The notes beneath the pieces are model-generated. The model saw nothing but the letters and a program-made list of their open reading frames with translations, did not search any database and had not been told where the DNA came from. A stretch of DNA of 11,225 bases from Spirochaetales bacterium. GTDB lineage: Bacteria; Spirochaetota; Spirochaetia; Sphaerochaetales; Sphaerochaetaceae. The position numbers were made by a program, and so were the translations under genes. Location of the stretch: the NCBI GenBank assembly GCA_012519125.1, contig JAAYQY010000059.1, forward strand, positions 1-11,225, read 5' to 3'. Below are positions 1 through 5,355 of this stretch, in pieces. Position 1 is the first letter of the stretch. Every line of letters starts with the position of its first letter.

Positions 1-871
1 ACTGCAGGCGCAGAATCGATTCGCCCAGAACCAAGGCACTGAGCAGGGTCCCCACCACGGGAATCAGGAAGTTGAATACCGTGATCGAGCTGACCTTGTT
101 GTGCTTCAGCAGTGCAGTCCAGAGGGTGAAAGCGGTGGCACTGAGCGCTGCCATATAGAGCAGCAAGGCATAGCCCCAGAAACCGCTTCTGGGCATCGAG
201 GCACCCATGCCCAAGGCAATCATCAGCAGGATGAAGCCGCCTGAGAAGAGCTGGAGTGCAGTGAGCAGCACCGGATCCACCTGTTTACTGATGCGTTTGC
301 TATAGAGTGCGCACAGGCTGGTCAAAAAGGCGGAAATGACCACAAAACCCTCGCCTTGCAAGCGGAATGAGAGCGAGAGATTCGGCTCAATATTTACCAA
401 GATTACCGAGACAAAACCCAGCAGAATACCCAAGCCCTTGCGAAAGCTGATGTGGTCGTTGCTGTACACCAGGTGAGCCAGCACCGCACTGAAAAAGACT
501 GAGGACGAGTTGAGGATCGAGCTCTTGGCACCGGTGGTATAGCTGACCCCGACATAGAAAAAGTAGTAATGGATGGTGGTCTGCAAAAGCCCAAGCAGGA
601 GTATCTGGAGGGAAGAGTGTGCAGTAAGGCTTCTGATTGCCATCTTCGGACCCCTCTGCAGGCTTCGGAACACCAGGACCAAAAGACCTGCAAGGGTGAA
701 TCTGAGGCCGGCAAAGGCAAGTTTTGCCGCCGTATCATCGGCTCCCACTCCGAACAGCTCATAGCCAAGCTTGATCGAGGGGTAGGCACTGCCCCAGAGC
801 GTGGCACAAAGACTTGCAAGAAGGATCACCACCCAGCGCTTGGTCAGAATGGAAGGTTTCACTGTTTGCAT
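1..871 (-). CDS. DMT superfamily (EamA) transporter, 3' end missing
   Basis: This is an inner-membrane permease of the drug/metabolite transporter superfamily; the substrate cannot be told from sequence. The frame is open for 290 codons from ATG at 871 and leaves the window at base 1, so only the last few residues are missing compared with the usual size of about 300. Hydrophobic segments alternate with short loops in two EamA halves, roughly residues 12-160 and 174-290. The first half has the typical LWGSAYPSIKLG start and the second ends with FNFLIPVVGTLLSALVLGE, the hallmark end of EamA domain 2. A GAGGAG ribosome binding site lies 8 nt before the ATG. The start overlaps the end of the HAD gene by 13 nt, so the two are probably co-transcribed and translationally coupled. 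The family call is firm. Confidence 0.9.
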   Translation of the reverse strand, partial: MQTVKPSILTKRWVVILLASLCATLWGSAYPSIKLGYELFGVGADDTAAKLAFAGLRFTLAGLLVLVFRSLQRGPKMAIRSLTAHSSLQILLLGLLQTTIHYYFFYVGVSYTTGAKSSILNSSSVFFSAVLAHLVYSNDHISFRKGLGILLGFVSVILVNIEPNLSLSFRLQGEGFVVISAFLTSLCALYSKRISKQVDPVLLTALQLFSGGFILLMIALGMGASMPRSGFWGYALLLYMAALSATAFTLWTALLKHNKVSSITVFNFLIPVVGTLLSALVLGESILRLQ

Positions 872-1581
872 GGCGGCAACTCCTCAAGGAAATCAGAAAG
901 ATCTTGAAGGCTCCCCTTTCTATAAGGATGCAGGGAACGATCATCACGGTTGATCAGGCAATCGGTGACCAGAAAGGTCTCCATGCCATGTTCGGCCACC
1001 ACCATGTCCTCGCGGACATCGTTGCCGATCATCAGGCAGTCGGAAGCTTCAACGCCCAGTTCATCCAACACCTGCACATAGTAGTGCCAATGCGGTTTTG
1101 CATGCCGATAGGTCTCGTAGGTGGTGACCAGGGAGAACTGGTCTGCACGCAGGCCTGCCCACCCAATCCGTGCCTCGGTACCCTGAGCGGGAAAGAGGGG
1201 GCTGGTGGCCAGTGCCACTTGGTATCCTTTTTCCTTCGCTTTTTCCACAATCCTCGGAGCAAGTGCTGATGGCTTCGCAAAGGCTGCAAGCTGATGGAAC
1301 TCATGCTGGTAGAACAAGGAAAACTGCTCGTTGAACCGGGTGCTGTCGATGCCGCTGACCTGGGAGAACACAAAGTCGAAGCGGTCCTTGTTGGTCATCT
1401 CCCCATTATTTGCAAGCATGGCTTTCAGACCTGCCTGCAAGCCGGAAAGAGCAGCCTTCTCATCGAGTCCGAGTTCACCTGCCTTGCGGACAAAAAGTCC
1501 GAAATAGGCATGCATGAATTGATCCTGGTCGATGGGAAGCAAGGTCCCATCCAAATCGAACAAGAGGGTGTGTATAGCCAT
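859..1581 (-). CDS. HAD-superfamily hydrolase (phosphatase-like)
   Basis: A cytoplasmic haloacid-dehalogenase-fold hydrolase of 240 aa, probably a phosphatase; the substrate is unknown. All four HAD motifs are visible: motif I FDLDGT with nucleophile Asp9 and acid/base Asp11, motif II Thr126-Ser127 (ALATSP), motif III Lys162 and motif IV GNDVRED with Asp188 and Asp192. A helical cap of about 95 residues lies between motifs I and II. The ATG at 1581 is chosen because motif I then starts at residue 8, as is normal. A longer frame reaches back to a TTG at 1776, but that extension resembles nothing known and crosses the promoter. There is no Shine-Dalgarno sequence near the ATG; a sigma70-like promoter sits directly against it. 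The gene overlaps the downstream transporter gene by 13 nt. Confidence 0.9.
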   Translation of the reverse strand: MAIHTLLFDLDGTLLPIDQDQFMHAYFGLFVRKAGELGLDEKAALSGLQAGLKAMLANNGEMTNKDRFDFVFSQVSGIDSTRFNEQFSLFYQHEFHQLAAFAKPSALAPRIVEKAKEKGYQVALATSPLFPAQGTEARIGWAGLRADQFSLVTTYETYRHAKPHWHYYVQVLDELGVEASDCLMIGNDVREDMVVAEHGMETFLVTDCLINRDDRSLHPYRKGSLQDLSDFLEELPPCKQ

Positions 1582-1587
1582 TGGCCG

Positions 1588-1616
1588 ATGATACGCTCTT
1601 TCAGGGAAGGCGTCAA
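1588..1616 (-). promoter_or_regulatory. Sigma70-like promoter of the HAD-transporter operon, leaderless geometry
   Basis: On the minus strand TTGACG (1616-1611) is followed by exactly 17 nt and then TATCAT (1593-1588). Six bases (CGGCCA) separate the -10 hexamer from the ATG at 1581, so the usual start point, about 7 nt after the -10, falls on or next to the A of the start codon. This predicts a leaderless mRNA. It is a prediction from hexamer match and spacing only. Confidence 0.65.
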
Positions 1617-1650
1617 CAAAGGACAAAAAAAGACCGGAGGCCTCTACGAA

Positions 1651-1764
1651 ATGCCTGATGGGGCGCAGTATCTCAAGAGGAAGCTGAAGTCCTACAAATT
1701 GGAAGCTCTTATCGAACATCATTCCGCCAAGATCGATTCCGATAAGAGCTCCATTGATTGCTAA
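1651..1764 (+). CDS. Possible small protein of 37 aa (weak candidate)
   Basis: I do not recognise this product. An ATG at 1651 opens a 37-codon frame ending with TAA at 1762-1764. It is preceded by GGAGG at 1636-1640, 10 nt before the ATG, a spacing used by real genes in this window. The peptide is Lys-rich and polar (for example KRKLKSYKLEALIEHH), with no signal peptide or membrane segment. It points away from the HAD gene and would lie between the HAD promoter and a 9-bp hairpin that includes its stop codon. No convincing plus-strand promoter was found. The same frame stays open upstream antisense to the HAD gene, which weakens the case. It could equally be chance. Confidence 0.2.
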   Translation: MPDGAQYLKRKLKSYKLEALIEHHSAKIDSDKSSIDC

Positions 1765-1784
1765 GACTCTCTTCAAGTCTTAGC
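1760..1784. repeat. Perfect 9-bp inverted repeat (hairpin)
   Basis: GCTAAGACT (1760-1768) and AGTCTTAGC (1776-1784) are exact inverted repeats separated by 7 nt. No run of T follows on either strand, so this is not a typical intrinsic terminator. It could be an operator upstream of the HAD promoter or an RNA hairpin at the end of the candidate 37-aa frame, whose TAA stop is inside the left arm. Confidence 0.6.
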
Positions 1785-1810
1785 CTACTACCCGTATTCT
1801 CATTTTGCAA

Positions 1811-1826
1811 GACCTGGGCTCAGGTC
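1811..1826. repeat. Short hairpin, 6-bp stem with 4-nt loop
   Basis: GACCTG (1811-1816) pairs perfectly with CAGGTC (1821-1826) around GGCT. There is no T-tract, so a terminator is unlikely. Its role is unknown. It lies between the small-RNA terminator and the HAD promoter. A weaker pair, ATGCAC (1835-1840) and GTGCAT (1874-1879), follows. Confidence 0.4.
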
Positions 1827-1901
1827 CATCTGGTATGCACTTCGGTACTCATCTGAATGAAATCTTTGTCTAGTGCATTTCCTACTTGACATCTACAGAC
1901 A

Positions 1902-1941
1902 AAAAAACCCCCCAGGGAAAAGGAGGTTAAACCCTGAGGGG
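1902..1941 (-). terminator. Intrinsic terminator of the small RNA
   Basis: On the minus strand CCCCTCAGGG (1941-1932) pairs with CCCTGGGGGG (1918-1909), a 10-bp stem with one mismatch. The 13-nt loop contains ACCTCCTTT. Seven T residues (1908-1902) follow directly. This is a textbook intrinsic terminator for minus-strand transcription only, since there is no T-tract on the plus side. Confidence 0.85.
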
Positions 1942-1956
1942 AACAAAAGGAGGTTA
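1919..1956. repeat. Direct repeat AAAGGAGGTTA, two copies 27 nt apart
   Basis: AAAGGAGGTTA occurs at 1919-1929 and again at 1946-1956. Read on the minus strand it is TAACCTCCTTT, matching the anti-Shine-Dalgarno tail of 16S rRNA. On the plus strand it would look like two ribosome binding sites, but neither is followed by a suitably spaced start codon with a believable frame. The minus-strand reading is therefore preferred. Confidence 0.85.
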
Positions 1957-2025
1957 GAAAAAATCCGATTTCGTTGCTAGCCGACCCAACGGGTGCAGAA
2001 GCTTGTCGTTCTCTTTCTGAAAAGT

Positions 2026-2054
2026 ACAGTACTGAAACAAGGAAAAAGAATCAA
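2026..2054 (-). promoter_or_regulatory. Sigma70-like promoter of the small RNA with overlapping palindrome
   Basis: On the minus strand TTGATT (2054-2049), a 17-nt spacer, then TACTGT (2031-2026) give a start near 2018. Upstream there are A-rich runs (about 2057-2100) that could act as an UP element. An 11-bp odd palindrome, AGTAC-A-GTACT on the plus strand (2023-2033), covers the -10 box and is a possible operator. The hexamers are each 4/6 matches, so the promoter is moderate by sequence. Correct placement ahead of a strong terminator adds support. Confidence 0.5.
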
Positions 2055-2156
2055 GTGGGTTTTGCAATTTTCACATTTTTTTGTACTTCCTTTTTATTTC
2101 AATGTCTTGAGTTACAGAAAATCACTCCCCCCTTTTGTAAAAATTATTGCAGGTAT

Positions 2157-2199
2157 GGGAAAATCATTCAGTCCCCAACAAGGCTACGAGGATTTTCCC
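2157..2199. repeat. Perfect 9-bp inverted repeat with 25-nt loop
   Basis: GGGAAAATC (2157-2165) is exactly inverted as GATTTTCCC (2191-2199). The loop is C/A-rich on the plus strand and contains GTTGGGG on the minus strand. It lies between the pfk terminator and the small-RNA promoter, with no good T-tract on either side. It could be a protein-binding site or part of an RNA; function is unknown. Confidence 0.5.
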
Positions 2200-2216
2200 T
2201 TCTTGTCAGTCAGCAG

Positions 2217-2255
2217 AAAAAAAAGACCCACAGAGTCTTTGTCATCTCTGTGGGT
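2217..2255 (-). terminator. Intrinsic terminator of pfk
   Basis: On the minus strand ACCCACAGAG (2255-2246) pairs perfectly with CTCTGTGGGT (2235-2226) around a 10-nt loop. After one C there are eight T residues (2224-2217). It starts 29 nt after the pfk stop codon and should end the aminotransferase-regulator-pfk transcript. Confidence 0.9.
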
Positions 2256-2284
2256 ATGAAAAACTGATGTTTTACGAAAACCAA

Positions 2285-3625
2285 TCAATCAAACTTGAAA
2301 TTCTTCATCGAAAGCGGCTGACGGGTATTTTCCAGAACGTCTCTCCACAGCGAACCCTCGAGATCCACATGGTTTCGACTCGAAACAGCCACCTTGATGG
2401 GCAAGTGCACGAACCGGTTGTGGAGCAAGCCGATCAAAGCAGCAGTCTTGCCGGACATCGCAGCATGCACTGCATGGGCCCCAAGACGAGCACAATAGAT
2501 TGAGTCGTAGGAGTCGGCGGGAGCGCTTCGGATGATGTAGGAGGGATCGATATACTTCACATTGGTCTCAATTCCCTCGCGCTTGAAGTACTCGTTGATC
2601 CGATCCTTGAGGAACACCCCGATATCGGTGTACTTGATATTGCCCGAAGCATCAGTCTCACCTGTGGCAGGCACCAAGTCCTGTCCAGCTCCCTCACTGA
2701 TGAGAATCACCGCATGACCGCGATCCAGCACTCTGCGCCTGAGGTGTTCCAGCAACCCGTTCGGTCCATCCAGATCAAACGGATTCTCAGGAATCAGGCA
2801 GAAGTTCACATCGCTCTGGGCCAACGAGGTGTTGGCGGCAATGAAGCCGGATTCACGTCCCATGACCTTCACCAAGCCAATGCCGTGGATGGAATTCTTG
2901 GCCTCGATGTGGGCACAGCGAACAACCGGTACTGCCATCTGGACAGCCGTATCGACACCAAAGGAGCTCTGGATCAGGGAAAGGTCGTTGTCGATGGTCT
3001 TGGGGATGCCGATGATGGAAATCTTCAAGCCACGCTTCTTCACTTCCTCGTAGATATCATAGGCACCACGCAAGGTACCATCACCACCGACGGTTACCAG
3101 AATGTTGATGTTCAGCTTCTCAAGCGAGTCAACAATTTCCTCAACCTGTTTTCCGCCTCCACGGGCAGAACCCAGAATCGTACCACCCTTCTCCTGGATG
3201 TCATCAACCACATCGGGATCGAGAGGAATGAGGGGCCAAGGGCTGTTTTCGAGCAACCCTTGGTAGCCGAACTGCACCCCGCTGATTCTTCTCACCCCAT
3301 AGCGGTACCAGAAACAGCGAACCACAGCACGGATGACATTGTTCAGACCAGGGCAGATACCACCACAGGTGGTGATTGCTGCATGGACATGGGCGGGATT
3401 GAAGTAGATTTTTGCCCTGGGGCCTGCAACCTCTACCGTCTCCTCATGGCGGGGTACGGGATGACCGTTTTCATCGATATCGGTATCGATACCAAAGAGA
3501 ATATGGTCAGCATCATTGACGTAATCAGCCTGCCCATCATTCTGGGTCGTACTCATCATGATTGGGGACGAGATTTTCGCCTCACCCAAAATCGGGATGG
3601 AAAAATCCAACTTCTTGGTTGTCAT
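2285..3625 (-). CDS. 6-phosphofructokinase, clade with long N-terminal extension
   Basis: A cytoplasmic glycolytic enzyme of 446 aa that phosphorylates fructose 6-phosphate at C1. An N-terminal extension of about 80 residues precedes the core, as in the plant/trypanosome/treponeme-like clade. The donor-binding TTCGGICPG lies at 85-93, GGDGT at 180-184, PKTIDND at 208-214 with catalytic base Asp212, MGRESG at 255-260, and YIIRSAPADSYD at 363-374. The residue matching E. coli Gly104 is Gly183, which favours ATP. Lys209 replaces E. coli Gly124 and is typical of PPi enzymes but also found in ATP enzymes of this clade. ATP is therefore slightly favoured as donor, but it is not proven. The start has GGAGG 6 nt upstream and overlaps the previous stop codon by 4 nt (ATGA), so translation is coupled. 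A strong terminator follows. Confidence 0.95.
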   Translation of the reverse strand: MTTKKLDFSIPILGEAKISSPIMMSTTQNDGQADYVNDADHILFGIDTDIDENGHPVPRHEETVEVAGPRAKIYFNPAHVHAAITTCGGICPGLNNVIRAVVRCFWYRYGVRRISGVQFGYQGLLENSPWPLIPLDPDVVDDIQEKGGTILGSARGGGKQVEEIVDSLEKLNINILVTVGGDGTLRGAYDIYEEVKKRGLKISIIGIPKTIDNDLSLIQSSFGVDTAVQMAVPVVRCAHIEAKNSIHGIGLVKVMGRESGFIAANTSLAQSDVNFCLIPENPFDLDGPNGLLEHLRRRVLDRGHAVILISEGAGQDLVPATGETDASGNIKYTDIGVFLKDRINEYFKREGIETNVKYIDPSYIIRSAPADSYDSIYCARLGAHAVHAAMSGKTAALIGLLHNRFVHLPIKVAVSSRNHVDLEGSLWRDVLENTRQPLSMKNFKFD

Positions 3626-4002
3626 GCTTCACCTCCATGCTCATCAACGCCAGCAAGCAAGACATTCAGCTCTTGCTTGAACTGGGCATATGGCGATTGC
3701 AAACCCTCTTTGGCCTGCTGCTCAAATGATCGGTAGAGAGAAAGAAACTCGATTGCAAAGGGTGTCAACGTAGCCCCATCACGGTTCGAGCCACCCTTTC
3801 GTCGGTTGAGCACAGCAACTCCAAGGCTCTGTTCGAGGTTCTGCACCATGCCGAACGCCTTGGAATAGGAGATGCCAAGTGCCATGGCGGCCTTACGCAG
3901 CGAGTTCTGATGCCTCACCTGCTCCAGCAACCAGAGCACCCCGATTCCCATGAATTTGTTGCCATCCTCATCGACGAGGTAGAGCTTTGCCTTTAGTTCC
4001 AT
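3622..4002 (-). CDS. Single-domain ModE-type winged-helix DNA-binding protein
   Basis: A predicted transcription factor of 126 aa matching only the N-terminal LysR/ModE-like winged-helix domain. A short beta start with DEDGNKFMGIG (residues 11-21) is typical of ModE. The helix-turn-helix (about 32-60) contains LRKAAMALGISYSKAF, and a basic wing RRKGGSNRDGATLTP follows (67-81). The C-terminal molybdate-binding (molbindin/TOBE) domains of full-length ModE, normally about 260 aa, are absent, so it cannot sense molybdate by that route. AGGAG lies just before the ATG at 4002. The gene overlaps the aminotransferase by 10 nt and pfk by 4 nt. Its place between two metabolic genes suggests autoregulation of this operon. 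Regulation of the divergent molybdenum-hydroxylase-like genes 3.5 kb away is possible but unsupported by any site I can verify. Confidence 0.85.
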   Translation of the reverse strand: MELKAKLYLVDEDGNKFMGIGVLWLLEQVRHQNSLRKAAMALGISYSKAFGMVQNLEQSLGVAVLNRRKGGSNRDGATLTPFAIEFLSLYRSFEQQAKEGLQSPYAQFKQELNVLLAGVDEHGGEA

Positions 4003-5291
4003 GCTTCTCCTGCCGCCTGGTAGACCAAATCCACCAGTTCAGCAATCTTATCACATTCCACCGAGCAATAGGCAAGTCTGAGGGTAACATCGGCAATATT
4101 TATGCATCCGACCTGATAGGCATCGAGCAAATGACGTCTGAGCGTCTCTGCACTGCCCTTGGTCTTGAAGGCCATAAAATAACCGCTGTTGAAGGGATGG
4201 GGGAGCAGAAGGTCGTTTCCCTCATGCTTTTTGAGCGCTTCCTTGAGGATGCGATAGCGCTTCTCCATCTCAACCGTTGCAGCTTCCTTGTCAGCTTCGT
4301 AATGAGCACCATTGGTCATTGCCTTCAGCAAAAGGCTCTGCCCCGGCTTGTCACAGTTGCTGACAGTACTGCGGATGATACCCAGTGTCTTTTTGTCCAG
4401 TGCCTCAAAATGCGCCTTGGTCAGGCTCTTGCCTGCGTAGGTGATGAAGCCGATCCTGAAACCCCAGACCATGTCTTCTTTGGTCGCAGCATCGCACTTG
4501 ACCGCAAAAATGTTCTCGTGGGCATCACACAGATGTGCAAACAAACTCTCCGTGGCAGTCTCTTCCTCAAAGAAGAGCCCATAATAGGCATCATCGCTGA
4601 TGACCATCAACTGCATCCCTTCCTCGGCAAGCTTGGTAAGGGTGCTGGCAAGTGAAGCCATCTCGACTTTGCTCGGAGTGTAGCCGGTGGGATTGTTGGG
4701 GAAGTTGAGCAGGATGCGTGCCTTGCGGTCGGGAATCGAGCGCAGGGTCTCTTCCAAGCCTGCTACGTTGAAACCACCCTCATCTGTATAGAGTCGGAAG
4801 GTCGCAATGGAAGCGTTGACTTGGTGGGCAAAGATCAACTCATAGTTGTCCCATGCCAAGTCGGGGATGACCAAGGTGTCACCCTCCTGGGCAAACAGCT
4901 GGGCGAGCATGCTCAAGCCGTGGGTCAAGCCTGAGGTTACGATGGGCTGGGAGAGCAATTTCCCCTCAAGCGAGGGATTTTTGCGGACCATCTGCTCCTT
5001 CCACTTTGTTCTCAGTTGCTGGTCCCCACCACCGGGGGCGTATGCAAAGAGTTCGGAGGGCTTGAAGGCGTTCGGGGTAAACTGGTTGTAGATGTCCGTA
5101 AGGTACATCGGCTGACCTTTTGAGGTAGCCATGCCAATGGTGGCATTGAACCTGGTTGCTTTCTGGCCGGCTTCGGCGCTTTGGGCGACTATCCCTTTGG
5201 GGAAAAACATTCTGCGCCCAACGTCGGAGAGCATTGCATCCACAATGGTTCCTCTCAACGTCTCATTCAGTTCAGTAGCGAGTGCGTGCAT
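3993..5291 (-). CDS. Class I/II PLP-dependent aminotransferase
   Basis: A cytoplasmic pyridoxal-phosphate enzyme of 432 aa, fold type I. Visible landmarks are the N-terminal FNATIGMATSKGQPMYL (48-64), NNPTG (199-203), SDDAYYG (232-238), the Schiff-base lysine Lys271 in CDAATKEDMVWGFR, phosphate-site Arg279, and Arg405 in TLRLAYCS, placed to bind the substrate carboxylate. This N-terminal pattern belongs to an aspartate/aromatic-type subgroup common in anaerobes; the amino-acid specificity cannot be told. GGAGG 8 nt before ATG 5291 fixes the start. It lies 64 nt after ligA with its own promoter in the gap and no terminator, so it can be transcribed both with and without ligA. Its end overlaps the ModE-like gene by 10 nt. 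Confidence 0.93.
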   Translation of the reverse strand: MHALATELNETLRGTIVDAMLSDVGRRMFFPKGIVAQSAEAGQKATRFNATIGMATSKGQPMYLTDIYNQFTPNAFKPSELFAYAPGGGDQQLRTKWKEQMVRKNPSLEGKLLSQPIVTSGLTHGLSMLAQLFAQEGDTLVIPDLAWDNYELIFAHQVNASIATFRLYTDEGGFNVAGLEETLRSIPDRKARILLNFPNNPTGYTPSKVEMASLASTLTKLAEEGMQLMVISDDAYYGLFFEEETATESLFAHLCDAHENIFAVKCDAATKEDMVWGFRIGFITYAGKSLTKAHFEALDKKTLGIIRSTVSNCDKPGQSLLLKAMTNGAHYEADKEAATVEMEKRYRILKEALKKHEGNDLLLPHPFNSGYFMAFKTKGSAETLRRHLLDAYQVGCINIADVTLRLAYCSVECDKIAELVDLVYQAAGEAWN

Positions 5292-5317
5292 AAACGTGTC
5301 CTCCAGTTCTAGGTTTC

Positions 5318-5346
5318 TGTATATACGTTTTTGCAGAAAATGTCAC
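5318..5346 (-). promoter_or_regulatory. Sigma70-like promoter of the aminotransferase-regulator-pfk operon
   Basis: On the minus strand GTGACA (5346-5341), a 17-nt spacer and TATACA (5323-5318) match sigma70 hexamers 5/6 each. The predicted start is near 5311, giving a leader of about 20 nt that contains GGAGG (5304-5300) before ATG 5291. The palindromic GTATATAC (5326-5319) covers the -10 and resembles the TATAT core bound by E. coli ModE, which makes autoregulation by the operon's own ModE-like protein conceivable. Confidence 0.65.
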
Positions 5347-5355
5347 TAAACCTGG

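Larger units (their letters stand above)
1902..2018 (-). ncRNA. Predicted small RNA with two anti-Shine-Dalgarno motifs
   Basis: This is a free-standing transcription unit on the minus strand, about 115 nt from a predicted start near 2018 to the end of a strong terminator. It lies downstream of the pfk terminator, so it is not simply the pfk 3' end. The RNA contains UAACCUCCUUU twice. One copy (1956-1946) follows a U-rich stretch (AUUUUUUCU), and the other (1929-1919) lies in the terminator loop. The ACCUCCUUU core equals the pyrimidine-rich 3' end of 16S rRNA, so both copies could pair with GGAGG ribosome binding sites. The 5' part can form short stems such as ACCC-GUU-GGGU or CGUUG/CAACG. 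A trans-acting translational repressor is the natural inference, as known for C/U-rich loop sRNAs such as RsaE and the streptococcal csRNAs. No known RNA family was recognised. Confidence 0.55.
1765..2284. other. Intergenic region between pfk and the HAD operon, no protein gene supported
   Basis: These 520 bases contain no convincing protein-coding gene. The plus-strand frames here use TTG or other poor starts and have no placed ribosome binding site. The region is AT-richer than its surroundings, with A/T runs around 2040-2150 on the upstream side of the predicted small-RNA promoter. From right to left it holds the pfk terminator, a 9-bp inverted repeat at 2157-2199, the small-RNA promoter, the small RNA with its terminator, and two short hairpins. 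Each is listed separately. Confidence 0.7.

Noticed and set aside
1582..1776. N-terminal extension of the HAD gene back to a TTG at 1776
   Set aside because: HAD motif I belongs near the N-terminus, the extra 65 residues look non-coding, and a good promoter lies directly at ATG 1581.
1887..1892. Perfect -35 hexamer TTGACA on the plus strand
   Set aside because: No acceptable -10 box follows at 16-18 nt; the position is occupied by a C-run.
1902..1941. Reading the GGAGG repeats and stem as a riboswitch or leader on the plus strand
   Set aside because: There is no gene downstream on the plus strand for them to control, and the T-tract lies only on the minus-strand side.
1974..2267. Plus-strand frame of 97 codons in the intergenic region
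   Set aside because: It has a TTG start and no spaced ribosome binding site (the nearest GGAGG is over 18 nt away). It runs across the small-RNA promoter and the pfk terminator, and the peptide has no protein-like features.
2714..3736. A 340-codon plus-strand frame
   Set aside because: Antisense to pfk and the ModE-like gene, both well supported; no domain pattern and no ribosome binding site.
3987..4655. A 222-codon plus-strand frame
   Set aside because: Antisense to the aminotransferase; no recognisable product.
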